DNA from: Echinometra lucunter
Lineage: Eukaryota > Echinodermata > Echinoidea > Camarodonta > Echinometridae
Assembly: GCA_029962745.1 (NCBI GenBank)
Contig: CM057155.1
Coordinates: 29,836,483-29,900,482, forward strand
Reading direction: 5' to 3'
DNA: 64,000 bases
A program made the translations under genes and the position numbers. Below the pieces are notes generated by a model. That model saw nothing but the letters and a program-made list of their open reading frames with translations, searched no databases and was not told the DNA's origin. This document shows, piece after piece, positions 36,674 to 49,042 of this stretch; position 1 is the first letter of the stretch, and each line of letters begins with the position of its first letter.

Positions 36674-37288
36674 CACACATTTAGAATGAAAGGTTCAATT
36701 TTGCACTCTAAAAATGCAACACTGGCAGCACCTTTTTGTACTTGTTTGCACCAGGAAATTTCCGTCTGAATTGCATGGGTGCAGAAATTTTAGCATTCAA
36801 AAGGGTACAAATTACGCTGGACAACAGGTCATGTGCGACGTGAATTTCGCATCCCGGGTCATGAATTTCGCATCCCAGGTCATGAATTTCGCATCCCGGG
36901 TCACGAATTTTGCATCCCAGTTCATGAATTTCGCATTCCGGGTCATAAATTTCGAGTCACGGGTCGATAATTTGGCATCCCGGGTCATGAACTTCGCGTC
37001 ACGTGTCAAGAATTTTGCATCCCAGGTCATGAATTTCGCATCCCGGGTCCTGAACTACGCGTCACGGGTCGCGAATTTCGCGACTGGGACGCAAATTTGG
37101 CCGCGAAATTCACGTCGCAAATGACCTGTTGTCGAGCGTACTTCAGTGCCACCATAACTAAGCACCCTTAAAGGTGCAAATGCAGCTAGGTGCAAAATGC
37201 TTTTGGGGGTGCAAAGTTGTTCCAATAAAGGAGCTCCCAGTGTTGCATTTGAAGGGTGCAAAACTGAACCTTTTATTCTTAGTGTGTG
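36674..37288. mobile_element. Foldback transposon with internal 21-bp array
   Basis: Outer ends (about 36674-36726 and 37237-37288) are inverted repeats with scattered mismatches, for example AAAGGTTCAATTTTGCAC against GTGCAAAACTGAACCTTTT. The inner ends of the arms also match: GACAACAGGTCATGTGCGAC (about 36819) against GTCGCAAATGACCTGTTGTC (about 37114). The arms are therefore about 175-185 bp each. Between them lies a tandem array, so the whole element can fold back on itself. No transposase is encoded. The target duplication is unclear because the left flank is CA-rich. Confidence 0.8.
36841..37090. repeat. 21-bp minisatellite (GAATTTCGCATCCCGGGTCAT)
   Basis: Nearly 12 imperfect copies of a 21-bp unit with core AATTTCGCATCCCGGGTC, some units with ACGGGTC or CCAGGTC. 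Because 21 is divisible by three, both strands stay open (MNFASRV-type repeats on plus, AKFMTRD-type on minus). I regard this as an artefact of the repeat rather than a protein gene. Confidence 0.9.
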
Positions 37289-38530
37289 TAATCATTTACA
37301 GCACTACGCCACAAATAAATCTTTCAACGTTATAAAACAAGATTGTTTCAGCTCCAAAAAGAGCTTTCCTTTCTCTTTCTTTATTAGCATGGATACAAAA
37401 TCATATTTTCAATACTTACATGTTTTTCAATCACAGAACACAATTCAAATTTGCTGTAGAGCCACTCTGAGCATGCTGAGAATGAGGAAATGCAGTTATT
37501 GTGATACATTTTCCGGCACATTCTGTCATAATTGTTACTCCTGTGAATCCTATTTTCTCAACATGTCACACTGAAAATGCACTTATTTTATTTTATTTTT
37601 CCCCAACAAAGCTTGCTAACTTTCATCTAATTTTCACTCCACAGCCAGGTTGCTAAGAGACAAGGAGTAAATTTCAAAATTGTAAAATTGCAGCAATGAG
37701 AAGTGTGTGAGGAGAAGAGTGTGAGATTTTTTTTGCCATCGATGTCTGACTTGAGTTGATTTACATCTATTGTATGTTGTGTGCAAGGTATGAAACTTGA
37801 ATAGGTCTTTTTAGTTGAGCTCAGTGAGCCTTTGCTTTTTAACAGCTGCTTGAGATACTTTTAGGAAAGTGTAAAATTGGGAGGATATACCAGTAGTTTC
37901 CCAGTAGTTTTCTGGGCAGACCATCTTTTAGACTTTGTGGAGCGCACATGTGCAGTTTGAGGCAGTCGCCATTTTAGTCGCCATCTTGATTTAATTTGAT
38001 TTTCAACTTTGAACCAAAAGCAGCCTTATTTCACTGATATTGGCTGAAGCTTTATAAATCTGTATGAGGCCAGATTAGGCAGAATTCATACTGATATTTT
38101 TATGCCTGAATTGAAGAAGCCATCGGTAAGTAAAACTGTGATTTCTTCTCATTTTCTCATATAAAAAAACAAAACAAAGCAAAACAAAACATAAAAACTT
38201 AAAGAACTTCAGAGATGATTTGAAATTTCGATATAAATGTTATAAACCTTATGGAATATTTGATATGTACTTTTGAAGAAGAATGCAAATATCCTAAAAC
38301 ATGTTATTTTGCAAGTTTATGTAACAGCTAAATCGTACTTTGTAAATGATGTTCTTGAATGTTATTTTTAACCTCAAGTGTGTTGATAGAAACTTCAAAC
38401 AAAACTTTATCAATTATAGTATGACATGTAAAATGAAAAAAAAATACATTTGACATGTATGATGCTATTGTTAGGATATATCGTAGAAAGATTCTTGTTT
38501 TTGGTTTTTTTTTTGTTTTTTTTTTAATTT
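37289..38530. other. No gene recognised
   Basis: AT-rich, with a CAAAA-rich run around 38165-38192. A donor-like CCATCG/GTAAGT occurs at about 38124 but no matching exon was found. Confidence 0.4.
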
Positions 38531-38534
38531 TAGA

Positions 38535-38640
38535 TGGTTCCAAGATTGGGATACGTTCCAAGATCGGGATAATTTCCAAGATCGGGTTAATTTCCAGAAT
38601 CAGGACATTTTCCAAGGTCGGGCCTTTTTTGAAGATTGGA
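38535..38640. repeat. 18-bp minisatellite (TTCCAAGATCGGGATAAT)
   Basis: Five to six degenerate copies of an 18-bp unit. It reads as a six-residue SKIGII repeat in one frame, which follows from the period. Confidence 0.8.
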
Positions 38641-39482
38641 CTATCTTGTTCCTACGAAGGTCGGTGAATTGTTTTAGGCTGACGATACAAAGCGCTGTCT
38701 TTGATGGAGGTTTTTGGCCAACGATTACGAGACCCGGTTACGAGATAAGTTGTTGTAAAGAACAGTTAGAGAGAAAACAGAAGATTTATTTTTCAAGATG
38801 TGAACTTGCTTTCTAAATATCAAGGAAGTCTTGCAGATTGACTGTTAGATTCGGAGATACAGACAAAACATTTTGAAGATGAGTGAACAGTTGATAGTGA
38901 GAAGGGTTGTTATTTTGAATTTTGGATCATTGTAAGATTTTATGATGTCAGATGGTAGCCTTGCCAGCTAGAGATGTGGAAATAGAGACTTAAAGAGATA
39001 GTCAGATGTTAGTTGGGGAAAAGTTGAAGTTCAGGTATTTGAATATTTTTGAAATGTGATCAGTATATGCAGTAGTTGAGAGATATTAAGTGAAAATGAA
39101 GGTGGATCAGTACAGGGTCCTTTCATAGGAATGTTTAGAAGATTTGTGATTGTGTACGGAAATGAAACAAGGGTTTAATTGATATTTTTTGGGGGGAGGA
39201 GGTTATTGGAGGTGAGAGTGTGATACACTGAAACATTGAAATTGGCTTAATTGTGTTTAGATCAGTACAGGATCTTTTCATGGATACTTGAAGATGAAGT
39301 TAGTATTTGTCGGTATAGAGACAAGGTCAGAGTTGGAACTGGATATTTTGGATTGGATCAATGCAGGATCCTTTGCCTATTTGTCATATTGAATTTCATG
39401 GTTGTGAAACAGAGTAATAATTTGAGGTAGTATACTTTGTCGTTTTCGAGGTGTTGAAACATTTTTTTTCCACGTTTGACAA
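38641..39482. other. Degenerate repeats, no gene
   Basis: The block GATCAGTACAGGGTCCTTTCAT at about 39107 recurs in altered form at about 39261 and 39356. Nothing else is recognised. Confidence 0.45.
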
Positions 39483-40175
39483 TACAGGGAAATCTCGACA
39501 TAACGAGCTCGGCTGTAACGAGGTAACGGCTATAACCTTATAACAAGGATTTTGTCACGGTCCCAAATTTACTGACGTGTAAGTCTATGGCGGCATGAAC
39601 CTGTTATAACGACATCGGCTATAACGAGATATCAGCTATAACGAGCTAAATCCTGAACCCCTAAAACAAAGAAATACATTGATAATCATTCCCGTTATAA
39701 CGAGCAAGCAAATTTCACTGCAGCTTTATCAACAAAAACCATTCAGCAGAGATAACGGCACCGCTACTGGCACACAGCACAAGTCCCAGCTGGATGAACT
39801 GGGCGGCCGATGCACGCAGATTTCGTGTTTTTATTTGTAGCATAGTACAGCGCGCAACTTTTTTTTTTTTCAGAACAGGCAACCTTGAAGGTGCGATGAA
39901 CTTTCATGTCATCGGTAATTTTGGCGTCTGAAATTAGTACTTTAAACACATTTTCTGATATTATCCATAATATTATCAACTAGATCAGAGGATGATATTA
40001 TTATCAGTGTCTCTGTAGCTGCAAAATGAGTTCATAAATAGCGGCAGCAGACCTCTGTACATTCATGTATGTACATGTAGACCCATACATACATTTTTTG
40101 TTTCTTCTGATATAACGAGGTAACGGCTTTAACGAGGAAAACCCGACGACCTCGTTATACTGAGTTTCCCCTGTA
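39483..40175. mobile_element. Pogo/Tigger-like non-autonomous element, 689 bp
   Basis: The element runs from CAGGGAAATCTCGACATAAC (39485) to the inverse of CAGGGGAAACTCAGTATAAC (ending 40173), flanked by TA on both sides (39483-39484 and 40174-40175). Terminal and subterminal ATAACGAG motifs repeat many times, for example at about 39498, 39515, 39616 and 40111, and could be transposase-binding sites. The CTCGTTATA-rich ends resemble pogo-superfamily termini. No transposase frame is present. Confidence 0.8.
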
Positions 40176-42520
40176 CTGAATTTCGAAGAGGAATGTTTTG
40201 ATATTGGAGTTTTTGTATATACTAAAATAAATTGTAAATCTATTTTGATTGGTACAAGTTGACTTTCATCTGCAATTTTATTTGAGTCCACAAATGTGAC
40301 ACTTACCCATTATGAAATATGATTCACATGCTTTGAACAAAAAATCGATTAAAAATCCGTAGTTTAAAAAGTGCTCACTATTTTATTTCGATATCCATTG
40401 CGTTGTTAATTCTGACCTTCTAGTTTCTTTGGTCGAGTCTATAAAGTTTAAGGCTAACCTTTCATAAGGTAAATACCATACTGTTAAAATATTGTCAAAG
40501 ACAAAAAATCTGCTGGTAACCACTTTAAGAGGTAAAAAGGTGCAGTGAAATTTAATTGCAATACACAGTTGCAATCGTCGGTCTCTGTCGTTATTGACAC
40601 TCTCCCGATATTGACACAAGATGGCCATACGAATATGGAAATTTTTGCTCGAAGTTGGCCCCGAACTAGGTCAGCAGCCTGAAGTACATTGTCTACAAAT
40701 ACAATGCCTACAGAATGTCACACGATGGCACCCAAACCACAAACGAAGGGTACACGAAGATGTGCATTTTTAGTAGGAAGTTTAAGGTCAAACGAAGGCC
40801 ACGCGATGGTATTGAAAGTACGATGCGTTCGAACCGGGTCATGAAGGTGTCACGTGATCTCTCGATGATATGAAAATAATGGAATGTTATAAAGTTATTA
40901 CATTTTCTGGTAACGAACTATATTTCAGTTATTTATCAAGCCGGTACTTCCATCAATTGCCGTACACAGCGGGGGCAGGTGGTAGTTGCCCCCCCCCCTG
41001 AAATTTTCAAGACTTACAGTTGGCCGGACTTGGTTATAGATGGCGCTTCACACAATGCTTGCAAAAATCCAACTAGGCAGTGCCATTCAATGAATCAGCC
41101 TAGTTACGAACAGACGAACAGTATGCCGACAACTACGAAAAATTACTGCATGCACTGACCTAACCTATGGAGCGAACACTGACCCACCCTCACTATACAT
41201 GACCCTAGCTAGCATTGCGTCTGCGACATTGCTTTGTGTTAGTGTGTGTGGGCGGGCGCCTGAGTGTGCGTTTGCGTGTGTGTGTGTGGGCGGGGGGTGT
41301 ATCACTGTATGTGTGTATCTGTTATGTATGTCATGTTTAATTTTGTACAGGATGGTTTGACCGTTATTTGTATCTGCAAAGATCAAATTAAATTCCCCCA
41401 ATCAAAATGTTTCACTGGTTCAAATGTCACATTTGGCGCAAGTTGATTTTTACATACTCTCAAACAATGCCCCATGTTCATCCATGCGTAAACACATACC
41501 ACACAAAAATGGTACCAAATAAGTCTGGAGATGATATTCTTTCAAAATATGTATAATAATTTTGCCTTCGTAACTTAGTTTTTTTTAAATGACAATTTTC
41601 TTAGTGTAAAGTTGTTTTGACTCACACGGTATATTGAGCGTTTTATCTTACGATTACTGATGAAGGAAAATTCAGAAGAATTAATCCGAAAAATTTGACA
41701 TCCTTTAACCTTGCAGTGTAAAAAAATCGGTCTAACGCGAGATATGACGTTGAGATATTTAGGATCAAAAGTGTCAAAGTTTTTACCCCTATCAAAACAT
41801 TATGAAATAAAGAGCATACCATTTACATTTAAGGTTTTAAAGAAGCGTCTAGATGAAACAAGATCAAAGCGACAGGGTAATTTTGAATGGTAAAGAATGT
41901 ACTTACAATTATGGGCCCAGCATACACAACTCTACAATTAAAATTAGTTTCATGATACTCATAGAACACATAGAATGAGGCGATGACATGGAAATATGCA
42001 ACGAAATTAGAAAGTGCATTTACAGTTTATATATACATATTCAACGTTCACTAAAGTAAAACGTTCCTTTTTATCCATTAATTCATAACGAAGCAACATT
42101 GTTTAATGTGAATGTGCTTAATAAATGTTATAATTTGACTACTTCAAAATGATTTCAAATTAACTATAGCGTAAAAAGAAAAAAAAAAGAAGCCTTTGTA
42201 TTTGTAGACTTCTTGAACTTTGTCATCAGCTGTACTGCTGCCTATAGTAACAACTATAGCAAAATCACACATTAAATAGTACCACTCACCATGTTCTACC
42301 GAAAGAGAAAAATTATGTACAGTTAGTACGTTTGGAATAACTCCGATTTTTTTTTCACGGCATTTTCTGGATTATCGGTAAAAGAGTTTCAAGAAAATAA
42401 AAGGTGAGTGAGACCACAACGAGCGGAATAAAAATGCTGTTTGATTCCCTATTCATGAGAGCGCGTACGCGTACGTTGATACGTCGACTTATCTACTAAC
42501 TAGTCTTTTTTTTATATTAA
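40176..42520. other. No gene recognised
   Basis: Contains a C-run at 40991-40999 and a GT-rich run at about 41240-41300. Short frames have no family resemblance. Confidence 0.45.
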
Positions 42521-42529
42521 AGACGCTCA

Positions 42530-42841
42530 GTCGTGGGCTTTCATGGGGAATTCGACACCATGGGTGCTTACCCAGTAACAGGTGTTGTCCATCACTATGA
42601 GTTTTATGACCAACAGAGCTTATGTAATGCTCTGTATATTCCACCCTTTGCCCCATATGGCAAAGTCATTATCTCACTTTCCCTGGCCCGAGAATGCCCG
42701 AAGCAGGCCGAAGAATGTTTATGGTGGGACACCTTGTTTTGCTGTGCTCCAGAAATGTAGCTCTAGTACAGGTATTACCCGTGCTTTTCACAAAGTCTGG
42801 TGTCAGCAAATTATGATTCACTCCCCATGAAAGCCCACGAC
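42530..42841. mobile_element. MITE with exact 20-bp terminal inverted repeats
   Basis: GTCGTGGGCTTTCATGGGGA at 42530-42549 is matched perfectly by its reverse complement at 42822-42841. The 312-bp element has no transposase. The two short frames inside do not resemble a protein family. No clear target duplication is visible. Confidence 0.75.
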
Positions 42842-42869
42842 AGAGCCTCTTTACGGGGTTTATTTCTTC

Positions 42870-42910
42870 TCCTTTTTTTTTTTTTTTTTTTTTTTGCTTT
42901 TTTTTTCATA
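42870..42910. repeat. Poly-T tract
   Basis: Two T-runs of about 24 and 9 bases separated by GC. Confidence 0.9.
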
Positions 42911-43421
42911 GAAGTGCTATTTGGAGCTCATGCTTTGAAGTAACATGGAACCCCTATCATACGGAACAATACGTCATTCGTTGATTGGTAAACATCGCAA
43001 CGCTAACATAAATGGAATAGACCTATTCTCAAATGTTTTCGAGAGGTTTTCCAAAAAAGAGAGAAAAACTCAGGGAAATTTCATTAAGCTGTTGAAGTCA
43101 ACACAATTTTAGGGGAAAAAAACAAAAAATAGAAACCTTAAAAACCCAGGAGTTCATACCTTGATTGTCTTTGTGATTAATTATGCACATTTTGTTTTGT
43201 ACCTCTACTTAAAATGCTTTCTAAAATTCACGTTCGTGGAGAACTATGATGCCTCCAAAAAAGAAACTTGTTTACACCAACATAAATTTCCAATATTGTA
43301 ATTGCAGTTAAACAAATTTGCGTGTAAACGATATAGGTTCAGAGATATATTCATATAAAAAAGCGAAACCTTTATCTGTTTTTCGGCTGCATGATTTGTG
43401 ATTCTAAGAATCATATCTTTC

Positions 43422-44686
43422 TAAACCCCTCAAAAAAGTTCTGCAATTCAAGTTTAAGTGGTGATATATCTCTTGTTGCTTTGTAATTATATCTGAATAT
43501 GGTATCATTAAAAAGCATGACTATTACTCTTTGCAATGATGTGCAATTTGCCACGATTATGTAATCATGGAATGCGCAGTTCTTCTGAATATAGGGCAAA
43601 GTCAAAAGTGGAAAGTTGCAAAATGCATTGTTCTTGACACAAAATTCTCCAGTTTTGAAGATCCAATGTGTTTTGATTATGCTGAGATGGGAGTGAATGG
43701 TGTATGTTCTTTTCTTTAAAGGATGAAATGTGTTTGAATGATGTTCAGGTGGTCATTGGTGTGGATCAAATGAATGTTATCCCCCATGCTTGGAAAATGA
43801 AATTTCCTTGAATACTGTTTATGGATGTACAGCTGCTGTGTGGTCATTTTCAAGATGTAAAGAGGCCATCAAATCTCATGAAGGCCCAAGGAAAAGGCCA
43901 ACTCCAAGCAGTTAGGTGTACCCTAAAACGATTTTGTGACCCGGTTTGGGATGAGCGCAAGTACGATATCATAATTTCAGGAAAAATTGCTTGAAACTGG
44001 AGAAGGTAAAGACAGGACGAGGAGTGGGTGTCCAGAAAAGACAAACCTTCTAGCAGATCAGTATATCACACTGTCTGCATCAAGGAATCAAAGGCTATCC
44101 ACAAAGAAATCTCTAAGACAGATTTGCAAGGTGATTTGGCAGAAGATTGTCAGATCATACAATCAAGAACTAGCTCCATGCAACCAACTTGCGGGCTTGA
44201 AAAGATGCAATGAGACTGGCAATAGTACTGCCTTCCACCGTAATGCCCAATATGCACTGGTGTCGTGAACACTTGTCATTTGACAGAACTTGGAGATGTA
44301 GCAAATCTGTTCTCATGTTTTGATGCCAGATTCTGTCCCGGGAAGCTGAACGGCATAAAAAAAAAGGTTTGGCAAAGTCCTAGCAAACGGACTGTTGCCT
44401 GGTTACTCAAGCATCACTGTATCAACATCCTCCAAACTCAATCGGTCCTCATTAAGTCATTATGGAAATTTACTATTGGAAACAATGAATTTGCGACTTT
44501 TCATTTTTTGACCTTGCCGTATATTCAGAAGGATTGTGCATTCCCTGACTATTGTAGCATTACACATGACACTGTAAAAAGGAATAATCAAGCTTTCTAA
44601 TGATACTACATTCGCATATAATTATGAAGCAACAAGAGATATATTACCCCGCAAATTTGAATTGCAGAACTTTTTTGAGGGGTTTA
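43422..44686 (+). mobile_element. Decayed Tc1/mariner-like element with long TIRs
   Basis: Arms of about 210 bp (43422-43640 and 44478-44686) are inverted copies. The outer end is TAAACCCCTCAAAAAAGTTC on the left against its reverse complement on the right, and the arms diverge moderately inward. The interior frame at 43987-44266 resembles the second helix-turn-helix region of Tc1 transposases: LETGEGKDRTRSGCPEKTN followed by DQYITLSASRNQRLSTK. No catalytic domain is recognisable, and the interior is too short for a full transposase. Confidence 0.65.
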
Positions 44687-46010
44687 TAAATTTGCATGAA
44701 TTTACATGAAAATGGGGTTAAATCCAGTGGGTCCTGTGGTAGAAAACGAAGCTCCTCATAACAACTATACGTATACAAAGTTTCGTGCTTTTGTAAAGTC
44801 TGTCCCTAAAAACCAAAGTATGGGCTTAACAGACCTGGCAAGTAATACACAGAATGTGCAAACTGAAGAGTGCAGGTGATATACGGAATAGTGTTGTTTA
44901 TTTTGTACATGTTACCAGTGATAAAACGACTCAATGTTGTACCAGACTCATGTAAATGATACTTCCATTTATGGTTTTGTGAGGCGCAGAATCAATTTTA
45001 TAGATGGTTCTTTGCAAATTGTGTAAAGGTCACATTTAAGTACTACAAATCAATTAAATGTCAACTTGGTTATGATCCATGAAGTAATCGCAAGCTTAAT
45101 ACTGATAGTAGGTTCCTATAATTGTAGTACTGCATGCATATTCTAGTCGCATTTAAATAACGTCTGTGCATATCAGTGATTTAAAATAACAAAGAGTATT
45201 AGCACAAAAGATATATATTTAAGTAGATAAATATATTAGAGCAAAGATGTAGGGAAGAGATTGAGAGAGAATAAGGGAATAAAAAGAAAATCAGTTCCAA
45301 GGCTTCATAATTTTCGAAAATTCTTATAGTTTAGATGATAACACAAAATGAATAAATAGGCACAGGTAAATCCACAAGAGAGGGGGAAAACGGAACGAGA
45401 ACACTCTTGCCCTGAAAATCATACCGGTAAATAGATTATGTAATGAGTAAACGTCATTGAAATATCTAAATATAACATTGCTACTTTGAAGAGTAAAACA
45501 CCAAGGATACTGAACAAAAATTTCATTTTTATTTCGACCTGAACGGGGGGGGGGACGCTTCAAGTATCACAATATTTGATTTATGCGCTGACCACTGACA
45601 TAACATGCACCTGATTCATTGCATAACCCAATAAATATCCTTTTTATTATCATTATGGAAGCTCACAGCTATAGTTGACACAAGTCACAGTGTTGTGAAA
45701 CGGACTAAGTATACGGCTAAAAGTAAAATGATCTCCAATGAATGAAAAAAAATGCATTAAAAAGAAATAACAGAACACTGTCCCAGAGAATAAGGCTGAC
45801 AACATGTTATTTGTTTTGTTTCGTTTTGTTTTAACGGTGTGAGGAGTAGGCCTACTCTCGTTGTAGGAGCACCAAACGCACGTTCAGCTGTGGAGGAATA
45901 ACTTTACTTGATTTATTATTGTAAAAGTAACACTGATCATGCTGATATTGATTCTATAATGCCCCATAAATGGCATAAATGGAAGTATCATTATATATCG
46001 GACAGAGGGT
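44687..46010. other. No gene recognised
   Basis: AT-rich, with a short G-run at 45546-45554 and no coding support. Confidence 0.45.
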
Positions 46011-46017
46011 CTAAACA

Positions 46018-46125
46018 TGGGTGTCGATCCCGGGGGGGGGGGATGGGGATATATCCCCCCATTATTTTGGTCAGGGGGATGGCCTGTATAATCATCCCCC
46101 CCCCCCCAATAATTCACCATGCAAA
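46018..46125. repeat. Dispersed G/C-run repeat (GGTGTCGATC type)
   Basis: GGTGTCGATCCC leads into a G-run, then ATCCCCCC, then GGCCTGTATAATCATC and a C-run. A second copy at about 51506-51570 shares GGTGTCGATC, the G-run, GGGGATA and GGCCTGTATTATCATC. Opposed G- and C-runs could form a strong hairpin. Confidence 0.7.
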
Positions 46126-46244
46126 ACATGAAACATTTCATAGTCTCCTATAATCCTCGAAGAAAAACAAAAGTAATGACAAAGACAAAGGGAATAAAGA
46201 GCAAAGAAACAATTTTCTTAATAGGAAAGGAAAAGTAAGAGACT

Positions 46245-48125
46245 TTCAGCGCTAGCTCGCTTCGCTCGCTCGCATTTTAAGAATCCCAACCAGTGAGGTT
46301 ATAATACTGTCTTTATGAACTGAAATCGGTTTGCAATATTGTCTTTCTATCAAATACCATGCTATCATTGTTCTACTTGCATTTAATATCTTTTATTGTC
46401 TAAATCAATGCCAGTAAATATTTTTTGTCAGTGTTTATTATGAAATGAAATTGGTTTGCATCTATACATGTACTATCACAATATATTAGCAAGGAGTCGA
46501 ACGGGTAGAAGACTCATAACAGAAGAATTTTCATGAGGTAATGGCCTGTGAACGGCAGCCTATTGCTATCTTACCAATTGTGAAAGGAAGATGCTGATAA
46601 AATGCACGTTATTAAAATCATAAAATTGGAGTAACAGTACACTAGAACCTAGCTGTTCTCAGTATTAAAAAATAGCCCTTTCTCGCTCGCTCGCTCCGCT
46701 CTCTGATAGAAACAAGACCAGGAGGCAAGCGCTCTCATTCCCTCAGCAACATGTCCTAATACTGTAATATTTTACAGCGAGATGTAAAGCTTTTCTCGAA
46801 TGCAGGGAAATGGTACGTCATGAAATTAATCTAATATATTTTGGTGGAAATTCTACGTTTTACTAAAAAGAAATTTACAGTTTTTGTCGGTAGCTCGCTT
46901 TGCTCGCTCGTAGAAACAAAACGGTTTTAGATGGCAAGCGATGGCCAAAAAGCATCAAATCTGGAAATTAGATGATCTAAAACTATTTAGATATCTTTGA
47001 GGCAATCAAAGAATGTACTTTTTTTCTCGCTCGCTGCCCTCACTCGAATATATAATGTAGAGATTTTATATACCTATAGTGGATTTTGATGACAAAATAA
47101 AACTTCATCACTAAAAGAGTGTGTTTTCCCCTATCTCGCCTCCCTCGCTTGTAATATTTGAAATAGGGTGGTTTAAGAAAGTAAACAATAAATTGGACCA
47201 GCGATGTGATGAATTAGTCAAACATTTTATATTGCTTGAGTGTACTTTGAGGACAAATAACGTTTCTTTTATAGCAAGAATGTAGAATTTTCGGCTCGCT
47301 CGCTTCGCTCGCTCGCAAAATAAAAAAACGGAATGGTTCATACTCGAAGTAAAGGATCAAGTCCCTAAAATTATCATTCAAGTAATAAGAATAATGCACC
47401 CCCCCCCCCCTCATTTAGTCTATCCTTCACATTTGAACCTCCACACCCTTTCCCCGCTTGGTCGCTTTGCTCCGCGGTTGAGGATATTCGGCATCAGTCA
47501 TCCCCCCAGTCGCGAACACAAATCGAAACCAATGGTGTCTATCACGTCTATTCCGTGTTATCACAGGTGGCATTCACGAAAATGAATTATCAAGGCCCCG
47601 TCTTATGAAGAGGTGCGATTGATTCTAATCAATCGCAACTTGGATATTGATCTCAACTCCTATCTTTCAAGTACACAGCTGAAATCAAGGTCAGTGGCGG
47701 TACCAAGAGGGGGGGCATGGGGGGGGGGCATTTGCCCCCCCCCCCCCCACTCAGAATCTTTGCCCCCCCCCCCCCAGAAATTTTGAGGACTGAAAAGAAC
47801 AATTTTTACAGTAATTTGTAAATAAGTAGATGCTGTCATATGCATCATATGCAAGCTGTGAAGTGCTCTAAAATACAATTATCCGCTCTTCAAAACTTTG
47901 ATTGAAAACAAAAAAGTGGTTATTTTTGGCTCCCTCGCTTCGCTCGTTCGTCATATTTTTAAATTTCTTTTCTAAAATGCGATTGAAAACAAGAAAAATA
48001 GCCTTTTTTGGCTCGCTCGCTTCGCTCGCTTGTCATATTTCAGAATATTTAATCGACAATGCGATTAAAAACGAAAAAAGCGGTTACTTTTTTTGTTTGC
48101 TCGCTTGCAAAATTGATATTAAAAT
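46245..48125. repeat. Field of GCTCGCTTCGCTCGCTCG motifs
   Basis: About ten blocks of CTCGCTCGCTTCGCTCGCTCG or close variants occur near 46252, 46682, 46889, 47026, 47135, 47294, 47452, 47930, 48010 and 48098. They are embedded in AT-rich filler, most often preceded by a T-rich stretch. The last three are in a clearer tandem unit of about 80 bp containing ATGCGATTGAAAAC. No coding potential beyond period effects. Confidence 0.75.
47690..47780. repeat. G-run/C-run hairpin block
   Basis: CAGTGGCGGTACCAAGAGGG is followed by two G-runs, GCATTTGCC and two C-runs. It resembles the block at 11700 and the start of the block at 1750. Confidence 0.7.
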
Positions 48126-48925
48126 GTGTGTAAGAGGGAAAGAAAAATCCAAAATTCAATTATCCCCCCCCCCCCCACTCCTCAAAGTGGATTTACGTCG
48201 GTGACTAAAACTCGCGCTTCACGATTTTTCTATACACGCAAAAAAAAAAATTGACTGCCCCTGCCCCCCAACATTTTCTTTTGCCCTCCATTTGCCCCCC
48301 TCCCCCCACTTTAACACTCCTGTTGCCGTCACTGATCAAGATGGGCCCAGATTTGTGTATCAGGCATTAAAATTAGTACGAATAACAGTTTTCATAAGTT
48401 TTCATAAGTTGTCTTTTGATGCATAACATGCATTCATACAGATTTATGCAAATTAGTATGCAAATTGCCCAGAAGTTGGGTTTTTTTTCCGGCGACCAAG
48501 CTGAAAATGTTCATAGACGGCCTGAGACCACACTCCATAACAATAGTGAACAAAAAAACCCTGAAAATGGGTAAAAAAAACTCACCAACTTTCAAGGTTA
48601 CAATCTTGTTTAAATATGACTCTCAATCGGACTATCAAGTCATACCGAGAAAGATAAAGCTAAGATGAGTTAAATACATTCAACAAGCAACATATCTTAC
48701 TTTTTGCTTGCAGCTTCATTTGCATTAAGGATACCTGGATACATACGACGATAATAAAAAGAACTGATTACTGATTAAAAGTAGTCGATACATTTATGGC
48801 TATATAAACGAAATTGTCATAATACATATCTAACAAATATCACTGATGTGCGTTTCAAAAATAGCTTAAATGTTTTCCCGAATGAATGCGCACTGTAGAT
48901 ACTTGAATCTGTCTGAGGCATTGGA
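48126..48925. other. 3' flank of the TMEM179-like gene
   Basis: A C-run lies at about 48164-48176. No AATAAA on the minus strand was noticed close to the stop codon at 48926. Confidence 0.4.
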
Positions 48926-49042
48926 TCACGTGGGCACTTCTGATGCTTGTTCTTGATGACGCCGATTTGATACGAACCGTACACCGGCCCAGGCAACCAG
49001 GGGTAACAGCATCCATACAGAAAATGATATCCATGTTGCTGT
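48926..49042 (-). CDS. TMEM179-like last coding exon (helix 4, C-terminus)
   Basis: The acceptor is CATGCTATGTTTATCAG. The frame reads TATWISFSVWMLLPLVAWAG, VRFVSNRRHQEQASEVPT and TGA at 48928-48926. It forms one membrane helix rich in Trp, followed by a short basic cytoplasmic tail. Confidence 0.78.
   Translation of the reverse strand, partial: TATWISFSVWMLLPLVAWAGVRFVSNRRHQEQASEVPT

Noticed and set aside
36714..37124. MNFASRV-repeat protein
   Set aside because: Open on both strands because the unit is 21 bp, and it lies between foldback arms. Kept only as a finding.
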